DNA from: Limnoperna fortunei
Taxonomy: Eukaryota; Mollusca; Bivalvia; Mytilida; Modiolidae
DNA length: 64,000 nucleotides
Assembly: GCA_944474755.1 (NCBI GenBank)
Contig: OX104113.1
Location: 65,864,074-65,928,073 of the forward strand
Direction: 5' to 3'
Shown here piece by piece: positions 1-12,627 of the stretch (its first letter is position 1; every line of letters starts with the position of its first letter). Both the position numbers and the translations under genes were made by a program. The notes under the pieces were generated by a model. It had not been told where the DNA came from, ran no database searches, and worked only from the letters and a program-made list of their open reading frames with translations.

Positions 1-3000
1 TATATATAATATAATAATAATTGCGAAAAAACACACTTCCTGAGAAAAACACAATATATCCAGAGTGGGCGAAGGGATAGGGGGACTTTCTTATAGGTAA
101 AAGACGGTGTCATTTGGAGTAGGCAGAATGGAGATTATTATGCACTGTACCTACCTTTGAACTAAATTTCAACGATAGTCTATTATAGAAATGTGTACAA
201 AATGTATACATTCAATCTAAGCTTATAAAACAGGCATTAATTTCAAGCAACCAAAAAGTTCCACCAAGAAATGCTTCGTTAACATCAAACTAAATAAAGA
301 ACACTTCTCGAAAAATAGAACTTGTTAATTTAAGCATAAAAATAAAATTTAAAATTGCTACACCTTATACCCAGTTATGGCACGTACAATAATATGAAAA
401 CAAACAGAACGAAACGTTCATTAACATGGTTTAAAATCAGTACACTAATAGTTCTTATTGTTTAAATATGGAAAATATATTGCATGATATTAAGCGAATG
501 TAAAGAAAAATTAAATACTAGTATTAAATAAAGTTTGTACTACGTATTCTTGCAAGTGACATATACTATATTAAAAGATTTATTCATTTTTTTAATGAAA
601 TCATTTGTAGTATATGTTCCTACTAGTCAATTATTTAAGGAAAATGTATTATCAGTGTTTAATGAACTAAATATTAGTTTTTAAATAACGTGGCAGAAAT
701 AATAATTTCACAATAGAATTTTTTCTGTCAACAAAAATAACCACTAGCTAATTTTAAAGAATGGAAGACACAATTGTTTACAATGTTTCCAAACGAGAAC
801 AGAACAGGCTAATTAGTATCCAGTGTAAAAATAAAGGCAATACCAACATTTACGGAATTTAATTCCGAACAATAAAATTGAAGATGTTTATATAAGAGCT
901 GACAAAACATGGACGATTTGTTTTCGTGTAAGGGTCATCGGCTCATTGTGTCAGGCACTTCACTTATAAAAGACACATTTTTGCTTTGAAAAAAGATTAG
1001 TGAAAATCCTTTCCCAGGGGGTTGATATCAAATTGAGAAATTCACGCAATCATTAACAACACTCGGCGATGGGGTAAGTGTTACGTTAAACTGAGCTTTT
1101 TTTTGCAAAGTATCGAAGCGGAATTGAGTTACGTCCAGCAACGCCGGTTACGCTATACCTGAACCATCCCGATGTGTCAGTTTGTTATTATTCTGGGTTG
1201 ATGAGCAGAAACCAAGAGATGCTCGCTAATGAACCAAATGCTTCACTGTCACTAACTTTGTCGGGATGTGACCAAATACCGAACCCCTACTGCTAAATTA
1301 AAGCTATGGTAAGTTCTGGTATGAAAAGATAAGGGCACGTACTAAATAAAAACAGACAAACGGTGTAAATATGTTGTTATGATACGGGTCGGCCACTCCT
1401 ACGTCCATTTTTCTGTCTCAAACATACTGGTTGTAGTATTATAATTGGATGATAGGGATGTTTTATTGTATGGGTCTCTAATAATCCAACTATTTTTGTC
1501 AACAAAGAATTATCACATTTGGTATTTTATCACCTGTAAGCCTCTATAAAAGGAGAATACAATATAATGAAATACAGCAAGATTATGAGAAATATGTTTA
1601 AGTTGCATATATACAGCTAGTGACTATGTTAATAAGTTGTATGACATACACATGTTAAAAACTTCTCTTGTTCCCGACGCAGGTTTCATAAGAGATGCTA
1701 ATTACAACGTTCAACTGGTTACTACAACACTAACATTTTTTTACTAAGCCATGAAAAAAAACATTGAAAATACGTGTTGTTATAATAATTATTTTAAAAT
1801 ATTGTAGGGATGAAGGGTCTAAATTGTAGATTCAAAAAAGTGCTATACACCTTGATTCGATAAAATTCCCTCTCGGAAAGAGAATGAGTGAACTGTGGCT
1901 TTCTATTGCTAAAGCTGTCGTCTGTATGTGTTTGGGACAATAACTTGTGATGATGCTTAACGTCTGTAGCCAGCAGCACCTCAACTATATTCAGGACGAG
2001 AACAAATGTACAAACATCAAATCAACATGTTTGACCGATGGATAAGCGATTTTGATTAGCACTTGAAACTTGGGATGAATAATGTAGCCCGTTGTAGCTT
2101 CTTCATTGCGCCTACTTCTTTCTTGAAATCTACAAAAGGTTCTTCATCATATACACGAGCGTGTCACTTTCTAAACTCGTTAATCACTCCAATGCACGGT
2201 TAAGCTTTCTTAATTTTAACCGGACAACCACCAACGAGAGAGCCTCCCCATCCGCCAGATGTGGTCAGTTATTCATAACGAGTACAAACGTAAGAAACCA
2301 ATTTAAACCCAAGCCTATATGCTCTGCTCTTTCTGATCGTTTTCCCAAATACCAGCTAGAACATCTTGGAATTAAACAACTGGCAAGATGGGAACAAGAT
2401 ATCTGATTTCCAATTCGTGGAAAATATTAATGGCACTTAATGTTTATTGGATTGATTTGGGATTGAAATGATGAAACGAAGCCGCTTTACTATCGCGCAG
2501 CTATTACGCTATTAAATATTGTATATCTAACATTTGAACAATGTGTACTTGCACAAAATTTGAGAATCGAACTCGTATCTGACATAACAACTTTGAACTT
2601 TCTCCGCACGAAGTTGTTTGGTTTTCAAGGAAGAGCACTGTTTTTACTAAATAACCGTACTTTTTAAGTTGCACTAATAATATGTAATATTTTTTTTCGA
2701 TAGTGTATAAAATTGCCACACGACCGCAAAAACGATCTGGGAAAAAGCCTTTGGCCAGTGAAAGTCTTAAATACTGTATTTGTGTATGTTAACAGCGATT
2801 GTTTAGCAAAGAAGTCCTGTAATTACACGGCATTGACCACACTTAAACCAATTATAATGATACGGAAGGACACTCCTGATAAAGGTACAGTAGAAAAGTA
2901 CCCACTTTGAGGGTTAATTAGTGAAATTACAAACAACTTAAATCTGAAATAATAATAATAATCGGTCCTACCTTTATACGTTTTAGTGAAAATTCCAATA

Positions 3001-5501
3001 GTCTTTGGCAACAAGATAAGTTACAAGTGTAATTCATTTAAATTTGCTCAACAAAAAACGAATTTTGAAGTAGAGTCTACTACCACTGGCAGTCGCCTGA
3101 ACAAGTTTCTAATTATATGATAGCCCTCCACTTCAATATGTAAACAATGTAAAAACATATTGATGTACAGGTCAACTAAAAACCCTAAAAAGACTGAATT
3201 GTAAAAAGAGAAGTTTTATGAATGGCCCTCAAACAAATTTTCAAGTATCTGTACAACACCTGTTTTAGTACGGTAGAGTGTAGAAACGTGTGTTAAAGTT
3301 ATTTTTTAGTCGTTTTAAGCATGATTTTAAACAGGAAAAAAACAGAAAAAACCCACACAAAACTAATAAGTAAGTACATATGCTAAATGTATGAAAATTA
3401 AGTGAATATTCACCTTGATATGCCTTACTACATAAAGGAACCTATAAATCAAGTTAGTTATACTAGTCCCAGCTACAAAACAATAATACAAACCATCAGG
3501 AAGGAATATTAGTTAGCTAACATGAACTTGATGTATCAGATTCGGGACATTGTCTGAAATACGACCCGGCCTCCTTATAGAGCTTAGTGTCGATTCAGAT
3601 ATGCTCGAACTAGTAGTCCAATTTATTTTTCTTTATGATTTAGATTATATTTATTTACCGGCCCGCAATATCCCTAAAATAAATGCGAAAGAGCCAAAAT
3701 GGTCATACGTGTCAGACATGATTGTTATGTAACGATAATTTTCTTAAAGTCATTTTTATATTTTTTAAAAAATATATTGAATCAACATCACGACATATGT
3801 CGTACAGCACGCGTATTTCGCGCATAGCGCGTGTCGGTTTTCATGCTTTCCAGATCTGTAGTGACAAAATGCACGTGCCAATTAGCGATAACGATAAACG
3901 AGAAGATAAAATTGCCTTTCAAAGTTGTTAAGTACCCATAAGGTAAAAAAAATACTGCTTGTATATAATTCTTAAATTCGAGTTTTAAACTTTCACACAA
4001 ATAAACATGTATGCATACCTTTTCCATCAGACAAATGACGTTTAATTTAAACAGTCGATCATATACAGAACCTTTGGGAGCACCGGAAAAATAAGAAGGT
4101 GCATTGTTATTTAATGGCACGACCTGGCGCTAAATAAATTCTTTGCTGAGAATTATGTATTCTCAATTTCAACCAATCAAAACATTCGACTGCCTTTGTT
4201 GTCATGGTTATTGAGCAAAACGTTTTTACTAAAAAGGGTTTTATGGCGCTGGGGCTAAGTAACATGCTAGACTGTTTCAAAATTAGGGGCACATCAGACA
4301 CCGATCCTTAAAGGATCTAAATACGATCATTAAGAAAACCGTCCTGTTCATATGCAAAAATGTACGGACCAATATAAAGAGTATGCAGGTCTTGATTAAA
4401 TCATGATTTTAAAGTTATAACAGATGTTTTATTTTAGTCTAGAATTGTTCATTTTGTTAAGTGCACACTCCATACCAACGACGTGTCAACGTTTTCCTTG
4501 ACCCTGGCGACCTTTTACTTTCTTGGAAAACAGTGGTTCTTTTTATCTTTATTTAAAGTTTCGACATGACATGCACATTAAATAAAGGGCTGAACATGCT
4601 TCAAGCTTTCAGTGAAATGCACTATATTATAAAAACTTTACAAGATGCGGATTAACATTAAAACAACGGACGATCATTGCTAGATCTGGATATCTCAAAC
4701 CGTCTCGTGCTAGCGGATTGTTGAAACAATATTCCATCTGGAATAACATTTGTATTACTTTGTTAAGACTGTGTCGATTTAATTGAAATACCTCAGGAAA
4801 ACGTAGAGTTTCAGAAAAGAAGATTCTATAAAGTCTATATCAAAGAGGATAAGTTTCTCGCCACACACGCGTGCAACAATAGACCAGAGACACGTTCTGC
4901 TTACCAAGACACGCGTCAGCACGGTTACCTGGTTAGAAATAAGTCATTTGCTAATTTGTTGCAGGTGAAAATATCTTTAATGACAGTCTTTAACATTTTA
5001 TCTGCTAAAAACGTCTAACGCTTCCTGGACGTTGAGTGAAATCCGATCTGAAGTTTCTTGTGGAAGAATTATTTAAACAATAAAAGCGTTGACACACATA
5101 TAATTATTAATGAACAGATCTGGATTGAAGTGACATAAATAATTTTCAAAAAGATGAGGAGATAAACCAAACACAAACTTTAAAATTCAACTTATATCTC
5201 AAACATAGGGCAACTAATTACCAAAAATACACGAAAACAAACGATAGAATGGACAGAAAACCAGGGTATAACCCACTATGTATATGTGAAATTCTTATTC
5301 TCTAGAAAATTTAAGAACAATATGTACCGTACGACAAAGGACATTAGGTTGTCGGGGTAGGACGTTAAAAACTCATCCAAGCAATCAAGTACTGCCGCAT
5401 CCAGAATAAAAAATATACCGATGAGCTGACGCCTTGTTTATAAATAACCTCATACATGTCATCTCTCTCGGAAGACATTATGTAGACTATACCTTGTTTT
5501 A

Positions 5502-5542
5502 GAATAAAAATAAATAATAATAATAATAATAAATAAATAAAT
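5502..5542. repeat. AAT/AAAT microsatellite
   Basis: A run of (ATA)n grading into (AAAT)n. It forces a Leu/Ile/Phe-rich open frame on the minus strand (5622-5365) that looks like a membrane segment but is a by-product of the repeat. Confidence 0.9.
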
Positions 5543-6988
5543 GCGCTGACAACCAACAAGAATTTAAGATCTTCATATGATGTTAAGTTAGCGTGACCCC
5601 GATGCATGCCAAAAATGGCCAATTAAAGCAGCTTTGTTTCAACGAGGACAGGGATTTCAAAGCAAATATTACTCTTATTAATCAAAATTAAAAATACCAC
5701 TAATTATTATTCCAGGAGATGTTAAAAAGTCGGACAGACAAAAGAGCAAACTATGATTACATATCGAGAATTGGTCGGCGAGACTTTTGAGCTAGGCAGG
5801 TGTTTCGACTGGTCAACTGGATTGATTAATTAGTATTTGTTTGGAGACAGTTGTTATAACGGTTCTATAAATCAAGGCATCGATGGGTAAAATTACATGG
5901 ACACTCTTCTAATATTGAGTAACCCATGCAGAAAAAACATATGTGACCACGCTTTGTTTGTTTGGTCCGTAAGGTCATTGTTGACCACACTGATTGGTCA
6001 AGTGTTAGGTTACAGAGACAGACTTAACAACTAATACAGATAAATTAACTGTAAATAGAGTTTTTCACAATATATGCCTATACGGGTTTATGCTTAGAAC
6101 AAAGATACAATGAAAAGGGAGCCTTAGAAAAAAAGGGAAAAAATACAAAAAAATAAAAACGGAAAGAACAAACAAGATAATACAGTTTATTTATCTATTT
6201 ATTTATTTTTATTGAAAAAAAAATAGTATGACATAGCGAGAAATGTTTAAACGACGATAAGCGATTTACTTGCAAATATCTCTGTGTGGTCCGCAATGGA
6301 CGGTTGTGCAGCTATATGATCATTTGGCCTTTTTTTCTCGTCTGAAGTTTTCATGAGACCTCTGAGTAAACGTACTTCACACAAATTAAACAACTTCATG
6401 TTAAATTATCAAAGGAAACCCCTGTTTCAATGACTTTTCCACTTTGTAAAAAAACTATTTATGAAATTCATGACAGCGCACTTGTTAAAACCCAGATATG
6501 GAAGGTGGTCTCGATTTTAACTTTCAACATTGATAAAATTAAAATTACATCAACAATGAAATATTCAATTTCCACAGTTGGCCATACTCAGTATTCAAAG
6601 CACATGTCGAGAGGGACCACAGACTCGTTTATTTTATCATTTACAATTTTTTGAATATCTGTCAAAATTTTGATGACTTGTCGTTAGCCACTGTGTATTA
6701 AAATTAATATGAAGAAGGGGTAGTACGGAGATGATGAAGGCATATGTGGAGTTTTAGAAGAACACACACAGAGAAGGTTTTCTACATCACCATTCACGTA
6801 AAGAGGGTACCGAGTGTAGATACGTCACGGATAGTCAGGCAGGGATGAACATCCTTGATGGTGGAAACTAAAGGGCGTAGCTGGAGGTTCATGAAAAGGA
6901 ATAAATTTGAAGCACCGCATAGTGATGCACTAAACAACCGAATTGTTATACATTAAAACCTGCACTTAAAATTTGGATAACACGTCTA

Positions 6989-7171
6989 TTAATATATAGA
7001 TGACACAGTTAAATGAAACCGGCATAGAAAATTTGGAGCCGCTGATTTGGTCAAGCGTGCAGTTTGATTTCTTTCCTCGTTCCGGTTCAGGGATGAATAG
7101 GTACAGATAAGAAATCTCGAGCTTCCAACAGAAAACACAATTAGAGTTAATACTATCAATACTTTGCACAT
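6989..7171 (-). CDS. Candidate small ORF with signal-peptide-like N-terminus
   Basis: A 60-codon frame starting MCKVLIVLTLIVFSVGSS: one Lys, an 11-12 residue Leu/Ile/Val/Phe core, then small residues suitable for signal peptidase. The rest is hydrophilic (NRNEERNQTARLTKSAAP, including an NQT N-glycosylation sequon) and ends at TAA. No family is recognised. ATG context and splicing cannot be judged, and a chance ORF of this length is common in such DNA. If real, it would be a short secreted peptide or the first exon of a longer secreted protein. Confidence 0.15.
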   Translation of the reverse strand: MCKVLIVLTLIVFSVGSSRFLICTYSSLNRNEERNQTARLTKSAAPNFLCRFHLTVSSIY

Positions 7172-8173
7172 TATTTTCTAAAGAATTAAATTAAGCAGAC
7201 ATAAAATTCATAATCAATTATGTCATTCACAGTTAATTTATTTTTTATGCATTTTTAAGTACAAAAATGATTAAAATTTGAATAAATTCAAGAAGTTATG
7301 CATGTAGTTCAGACCTAGGGTGGCAATACCCGTATGTCGACAATTATTTATGCTTTCCTTACTGTTATTTAAACATACAGGGTTCAGAATGTTTGTTAAA
7401 TATTTTACCTACAGGGAATATTTTTACAACAAAGTAAAATGTTTTTTTTTCTAAGATATTCCAAGAACTGTTTGAATCAGGGTATATGTGCAAGCGTGAT
7501 GCCAATACGGTTGACGGGTATTTTTTATACACTTTCTAGCAGTTGTTTTTTTTTCGTATAATAGGGGGAGTAGCTTTAAAGTTTAATCAACTGCTACATC
7601 CAGGTGCGAAATTAAGATGATGCAACACACCTCAGAACCGGCAAAAATATTTTTAAAAAATAAAACCAATGGCAAATTTTTATATTGCAAAATTTATATA
7701 ATAATTAGCTGACACAAAATTTGCAAGTATTAAATGTGTCCTTCATTAGAAAACGGTTGTTAAAAGCTGATATAAAAGCCTGTTTAACACCGCCTGGCAC
7801 ATAAAAATAAAATAATTCTGCATTTAGAGATCTATGTAAATTTGAATATTATAATATTATTGCAAAAGGTTGCATCCAATCCAACAAATAATGGGAGCTT
7901 TTACCCATAGCCAGTATTGTGATGACCGAGGGATTTCTCTTGGTTTCTTACCAGTATATAGCGGAAAAATTGGTTTGTGTATGGGTGAATTATTAAAAAC
8001 AATCAACTAATACAATTTACAAGTGTCACATAAAGAAAAAACCCGGACTTAAAATTAATAAAAATACCCAAGAAGGCAAAAAAATAAGTTCATGGAAAGC
8101 TATTGACCAGATAGTACAATTTCATATTATACATTTAGATAAACAAAAAGAAAGGATTGGATATTGTATCATA

Positions 8174-8179
8174 TTTATT
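8174..8179 (-). promoter_or_regulatory. Distal candidate polyadenylation hexamer
   Basis: AATAAA on the minus strand, followed downstream (about 8160-8130) by a T-rich stretch resembling a downstream element. It would give a 3' UTR of about 4.4 kb. Speculative. Confidence 0.15.
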
Positions 8180-9951
8180 TTCATACCATACATTAACAAC
8201 AGTTAAACAATAACATACATAATGGAACAGAATGCATTGTGATTAAAGCACCTTGTGATAACATGACCAAAGAAGTCAAACATAAAAATACAGCAAAGGT
8301 GAATAAATACGTGCTTGTTTGAGTTCAAATTATATAGAAGTTGATAAAACTGGATAAGCCACTAAAAATATGAATATTTTCCCAAATTTTAGATCAGAAT
8401 GACAAATTATTCATTGAGAAACAATTAAAATTTGTATCAGCTCATTAAGACAAGGCCAGGAAGACCCAGTGACATACATGTGACATTTGATGGTCATAAG
8501 TGGGGATTAAAACCCATGACCATTTGAATTTTTATGTAATATTACTGACCACTCTTAATGAGTAAGACCCTTTACAATGTCATAACTGAACTTGTCACTG
8601 AGAAAATCAGTAAATTGTTGGTCTTGTTTGGAATATTGTACTATGTAATAGGATATCCTGGACTCATTACAGGTTGTTAGAAAGTAAACTGCTATGAGTA
8701 TTTACACACAACCAAATTAAATCTGGTAAAAATTACTTAAGGAAATATAGTTTTAGTAGCATTAGTGAATATTTGGTTAAAATTTAACAATTTATTTTGC
8801 AGCCTCACCATATACACCATTAAAATCATTAGAGACTAGTTAGTCTGCAAAAATAAAAAAAATGGTGTTTTCCTATTGCGGCAATACCACTGTACAGATG
8901 GCAGGAACAAAAATTGGACTAAATTGTATTTTTCATGGCAAAAGTGTCAAGTAGTCAAGTCTTTTACATAACAATATCCACACAAAATTGATTTTGCATC
9001 TATTAAATTTAATTTAAAAAGCAAACTTTTCATTAAAGGTTAGGGTGATGAAAGCCATGAATGTATTCTTTAAATAGCACAAACCATTTTGCCATGTGAT
9101 TAGATTTTTTAAAACTTTTTAAGAAATGTCCAGATGTCATACTAAGCTTCATGATGCTGTAAATTTTCACATGAACACATGTACTTATACGGAGCATTGT
9201 AAAATTAAACACATACCCATGTATTACAAATAACAGTACATTCCCACAAATTACATGATTTTATAATTCATTGAACATGTTTTCTTTAATAAAAGATAGC
9301 AACATCTTAAAAAAATTAATTCAAAATAAAATATGATATATCAACATTAAACTTAAGATGCGCTAACACATACTACACCTGATAACACCTTGGGAATAAA
9401 TAGTTACAGTCTTTGAATCTGTCTGTTTTGGTTTGTTAAAGAGAGACATTTGTAAAACATAATTTATATGATAATATTTTCTATTTTCCCTTCAAACATT
9501 TGAAGAACACACATGAATATTAATCAATGCAATTAGGTAAATTTTACAGTGATTTTCCATATCTGTTGCGATTTTTACAAATCTCCTATTAAGACACAGA
9601 TGAAATTCTTACAATACTTTTTGTCTATCATAGCTATCATAGACAATTCTTTATTGCAATATCAAAATAAATATGCATTAACGCAAATACAGTGCACGTG
9701 AAAAAATTTATTTTCATTGTACCATAATATGAAATTATTTGAGCAGAGAAATTCAATCAATTAAAATGTAAATTATTGTTTAAAGATTCATGACCACTAG
9801 GAAATGATGGTTGAGAATTAAAAGATAAATAAAAGGAAGAACATATTTGAGGATTAATATCTCTGAATAATTATGAATGACCAAACAAATAACGTATTTT
9901 CATACACAAATTATGTTGTGAAGACCAAGTGATAGAATTAATGCACTGAAG

Positions 9952-9971
9952 TTTTTTTTTTTTTTTTTTTT
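9952..9971. repeat. Poly(T) homopolymer, 20 bp
   Basis: Twenty consecutive T on the plus strand (A on the EHBP1 strand). No retroposed sequence is recognisable next to it. Confidence 0.95.
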
Positions 9972-11569
9972 AAAGAATTTACAGCAGAAAAGGCACAAAA
10001 TAATGACATCAAATAACATGTAATCTCAATACAGCCATCCTTTTTGCTCCGTTTTATTCTATGGTTCCATTGTTTCATCAAGCCATAAGTTTTTTACTTG
10101 ATGCATGTTTATACTGAACGTTTTTTTTCCATACTTTTTACCTAATGACTGATTCTCAAAAATCAATTCCTTTTTATCATTTCTCCCACTAATTTTCTTC
10201 CCTTTTTTTTTGACCCAATAAGGAATTAAAATTTCTTTTAAACACATAATTTTATATGATAAAAAGGCATGACACTTTCTTACACTTCACACATGACTGC
10301 TTACAATATATCCATATAACAGCAATATCTTCCTGCTACAGTACTCATTAGTATAACATCACATTATATCAGATACCCCATTCATTTCCTTTGTTACATA
10401 TAAATATTAACAAATATTTTACATTAATCTATAAATGCTCACATTACTATACAAATGTGACAGACGATTTGAAAATAATTTTGAACTGTCAGGATGGGCA
10501 TGCTTACAAAAATGAAATGCCATATAAAAATGCAAGACACTGTCTCGTGACAAGGAATACTAATTGTATATATAAAATCTAACTTTATGACTTCAGATCT
10601 AGTTCTTTGAAGGGATGCAAACTTTGAAGATTTAAAAAAATGTTTTCAATACATCCTTTCTTTTGATGTCATGATTTTGCATTGTGGCATATATAGTTGA
10701 TACAGATAATTAATAATACAGCACTTTTTTAATATCAGACCCTAATATCAGCCAAAAGTGGCAATATCAGCCTGAGAATCAACCAGTCTCGAAATCTAAT
10801 ATATGACAGAGTGTCGATAATGTGTCTGATATAAGTAATGACATGTTACAATCTGTTTAACATATAGTTTAAAAAGGGAAATGCAGAATTGGTTTTATTT
10901 GCCACATATACATATCTATAATCCAAAGTCAAGAAACTATATATGCAATTGGCCATTTCATAAAATACTCCAGTTTTATCTGCTGTTGTTTAATGTTCCA
11001 GAAATGCACAGGTTGTGTTTTATAAACCTACGGACAGTGACAGAAAGGCAAGTAATAAAAATGCAGAAACAGTTAATTCAGATTTGATATTAGACCTCTT
11101 AGCCAGTAAACCTGAAGAAAAAACATTTCCCAGTACAATGTACAAGATTAAATAACTTTTTTTCCGTATTATTGCAGAGTAAACTTAAGTGTCATTTTCA
11201 ACAAGTATATGATAATGTATCAGGTGGCTAAAGATGTAAGAATTACTCGTGTGTCAGACATGGGGGAAGAGGTTAAACCTTTTTTACTGGTCAAACCAAT
11301 GACCAATAAAAATACTACAAGGTAGTCTAGTAAAGGACAGGCATGCAAAGGTCCAGCATTAATATTTTTCCCACCTTGATTATACATAAATAACTATATT
11401 AGAAGTTTAATATGATTTACCATTATACAATAAATATTTCTTTAAAATGTCATTTTTTGGAAAGTAAATTTATATGTATGTAAAGAGTATTGAATAAACA
11501 AGTAGTTTCAAGTCACTTTACTTCATGTGAAGTATAAGTACATGTTAGATTATAATTTTGCTTGAATGT

Positions 11570-11765
11570 TTTATGAGGCTTCCAGAAATTTTTCAGCTAT
11601 ATCGTAACATCCTGTTTTTATTGGGGGAGGGGGGGGGGGGGGAAGAAAAAAATCAATAGTACCCAGTAAAAAACCACTGACCTTCAGTAGGAGAACTCCT
11701 GGTCATTTAAGGTTAGAATGGACACATCCCTAAGTCTGACTCGGACCCACAACTGAAACTCTGGT
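11570..11765 (-). mobile_element. SINE fragment (mollusc tRNA-SINE body/tail), minus orientation
   Basis: Read on the plus strand, it carries the reverse of the SINE body: 'atttttcagctatatcgtaa', then 'cctgtttttattgggggag', followed by a long G run, then degenerate 'gtacccag', 'aaaacc' and 'actgaccttc' blocks. The head is eroded near 11760. The G run (about 11624-11642) sits where intact copies read 'attgggggaggaagcc'. Confidence 0.7.
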
Positions 11766-11951
11766 GATCAATAGTAAATTCTATTTTTTTCATATCCATG
11801 ACATATTTGTACTTACCGAAAAAAACACAACACATATAATATTTATAATACATATGTATATAAGGAACACTTCAAGCCAATTGATCACAACCATTGTAAT
11901 TCAAATCCGCACGATTTTTTTAGTGTTTTTTTTATCCCTTTTTTTAAACAA

Positions 11952-11957
11952 TTTATT
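11952..11957 (-). promoter_or_regulatory. Nearest canonical polyadenylation hexamer after the EHBP1 stop
   Basis: AATAAA on the minus strand about 590 nt downstream of the stop. I saw no earlier AATAAA or ATTAAA between here and 12543. The downstream GT-rich element is weak, so use is uncertain; the hexamer is common by chance in DNA this AT-rich. Confidence 0.25.
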
Positions 11958-12542
11958 ACTCTGAAAGGTTTACCTAATAATATAATTTTATAAACTTAAT
12001 ATTATATAACATATTTTTTTAAATAATACTTTTAACAGGAATATTTTCAATTAAAAAAAAAATGCACATGATGTAATTCTGAATTGTTTATGTCTACAAT
12101 ATAAATTAAAGGAAGAATATAAGACAATTTACAGAATCAGTGAAAGGATGTAATCAAATAAAATAACTAGTATTCCAGCAATAAAATGTATGGTAAAAAA
12201 TCTGTGTCAAATATAAAATTCAATTTTTGATAAACATTTGATCAACACTGTCTTGTGACTGGTGACAGAGATTTACTTATGTGTGACTATGTAAATATAT
12301 GTAGGCATTTTTGCAAACAAATAAACATTCCTAGAATTGACAAATAACAATGTATAGATTTTTAGATCAGTTTCAAGCTGACTGTAAGCTTTACTGGTTG
12401 TACTGCCCACAAAACACAGCAGAGCTCTTGGTTAAATATTATCTTCCAAACTGGTTTGCAGTTGGTGGAACCAGTGGATCAAGGTACCAGATTGGATTTA
12501 ACTTAACAACCATCTTCACCAAGCATGCTCTTGGAGTATGGT

Positions 12543-12627
12543 TCACTGAATGCAACATTCTTTTTTATCTTGCTTCAGTAGTTTGCCTTCACTAATTTTC
12601 CTATCTAGCTGTTCTTCTTCTTCAATT
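12543..12627 (-). CDS. EHBP1: EHBP1 terminal coding exon with CaaX box (CCIQ)
   Basis: The last coding exon: 85 nt with acceptor attttttag and no downstream donor needed. It encodes (A)[19 protein letters not shown], then DKKECCIQ and TGA. The acidic start continues the final bMERB helix. The final four residues, Cys-Cys-Ile-Gln, form a CaaX prenylation box; Gln as the last residue usually favours farnesylation. The adjacent second Cys could be palmitoylated (inference). A lysine cluster lies just before the box, as in many prenylated tails. EHBP1 family members are known to carry a C-terminal CaaX motif, which supports both the stop and the gene call. Confidence 0.93.

Larger units (their letters stand above)
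1..8160. other. Intergenic region, no supported gene
   Basis: Six-frame reading gives only short open frames (at most about 110 codons) without recognisable domains or convincing splice-linked exons. The DNA contains a few CpG-rich words (for example around 3810-3835) but no clear promoter or RNA gene. It starts with an AT dinucleotide-rich tract (1-20) and includes an AAT/AAAT microsatellite near 5505. One small ORF with a signal-peptide-like start (7171-6989) is listed separately. Confidence 0.6.
8174..12542 (-). other. Putative 3' UTR / 3' flank of EHBP1
   Basis: No gene is visible between the EHBP1 stop and about 8170. Part of it is presumably 3' UTR, but where the transcript ends cannot be fixed from sequence. 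The nearest AATAAA on the minus strand is at 11957-11952; a distal one with a T-rich downstream stretch is at 8179-8174; others occur between them (for example 10057-10052). A minus-strand A20 run (9971-9952) lies inside and could cause internal priming in cDNA data. A SINE fragment sits at 11570-11765. Confidence 0.35.

Noticed and set aside
3788..4301. Overlapping minus-strand frames of 110 and 64 codons
   Set aside because: No domain, no signal peptide, and not linked by splice sites; composition is like the surrounding noncoding DNA.
5365..5622. Minus-strand frame of 85 codons with a hydrophobic segment
   Set aside because: The hydrophobic stretch is the translated AAT/AAAT microsatellite at 5502-5542.
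12350..12595. Plus-strand frame of 81 codons antisense to the EHBP1 stop region
   Set aside because: It overlaps the coding end of EHBP1 on the other strand, has no recognised domain and no independent support.
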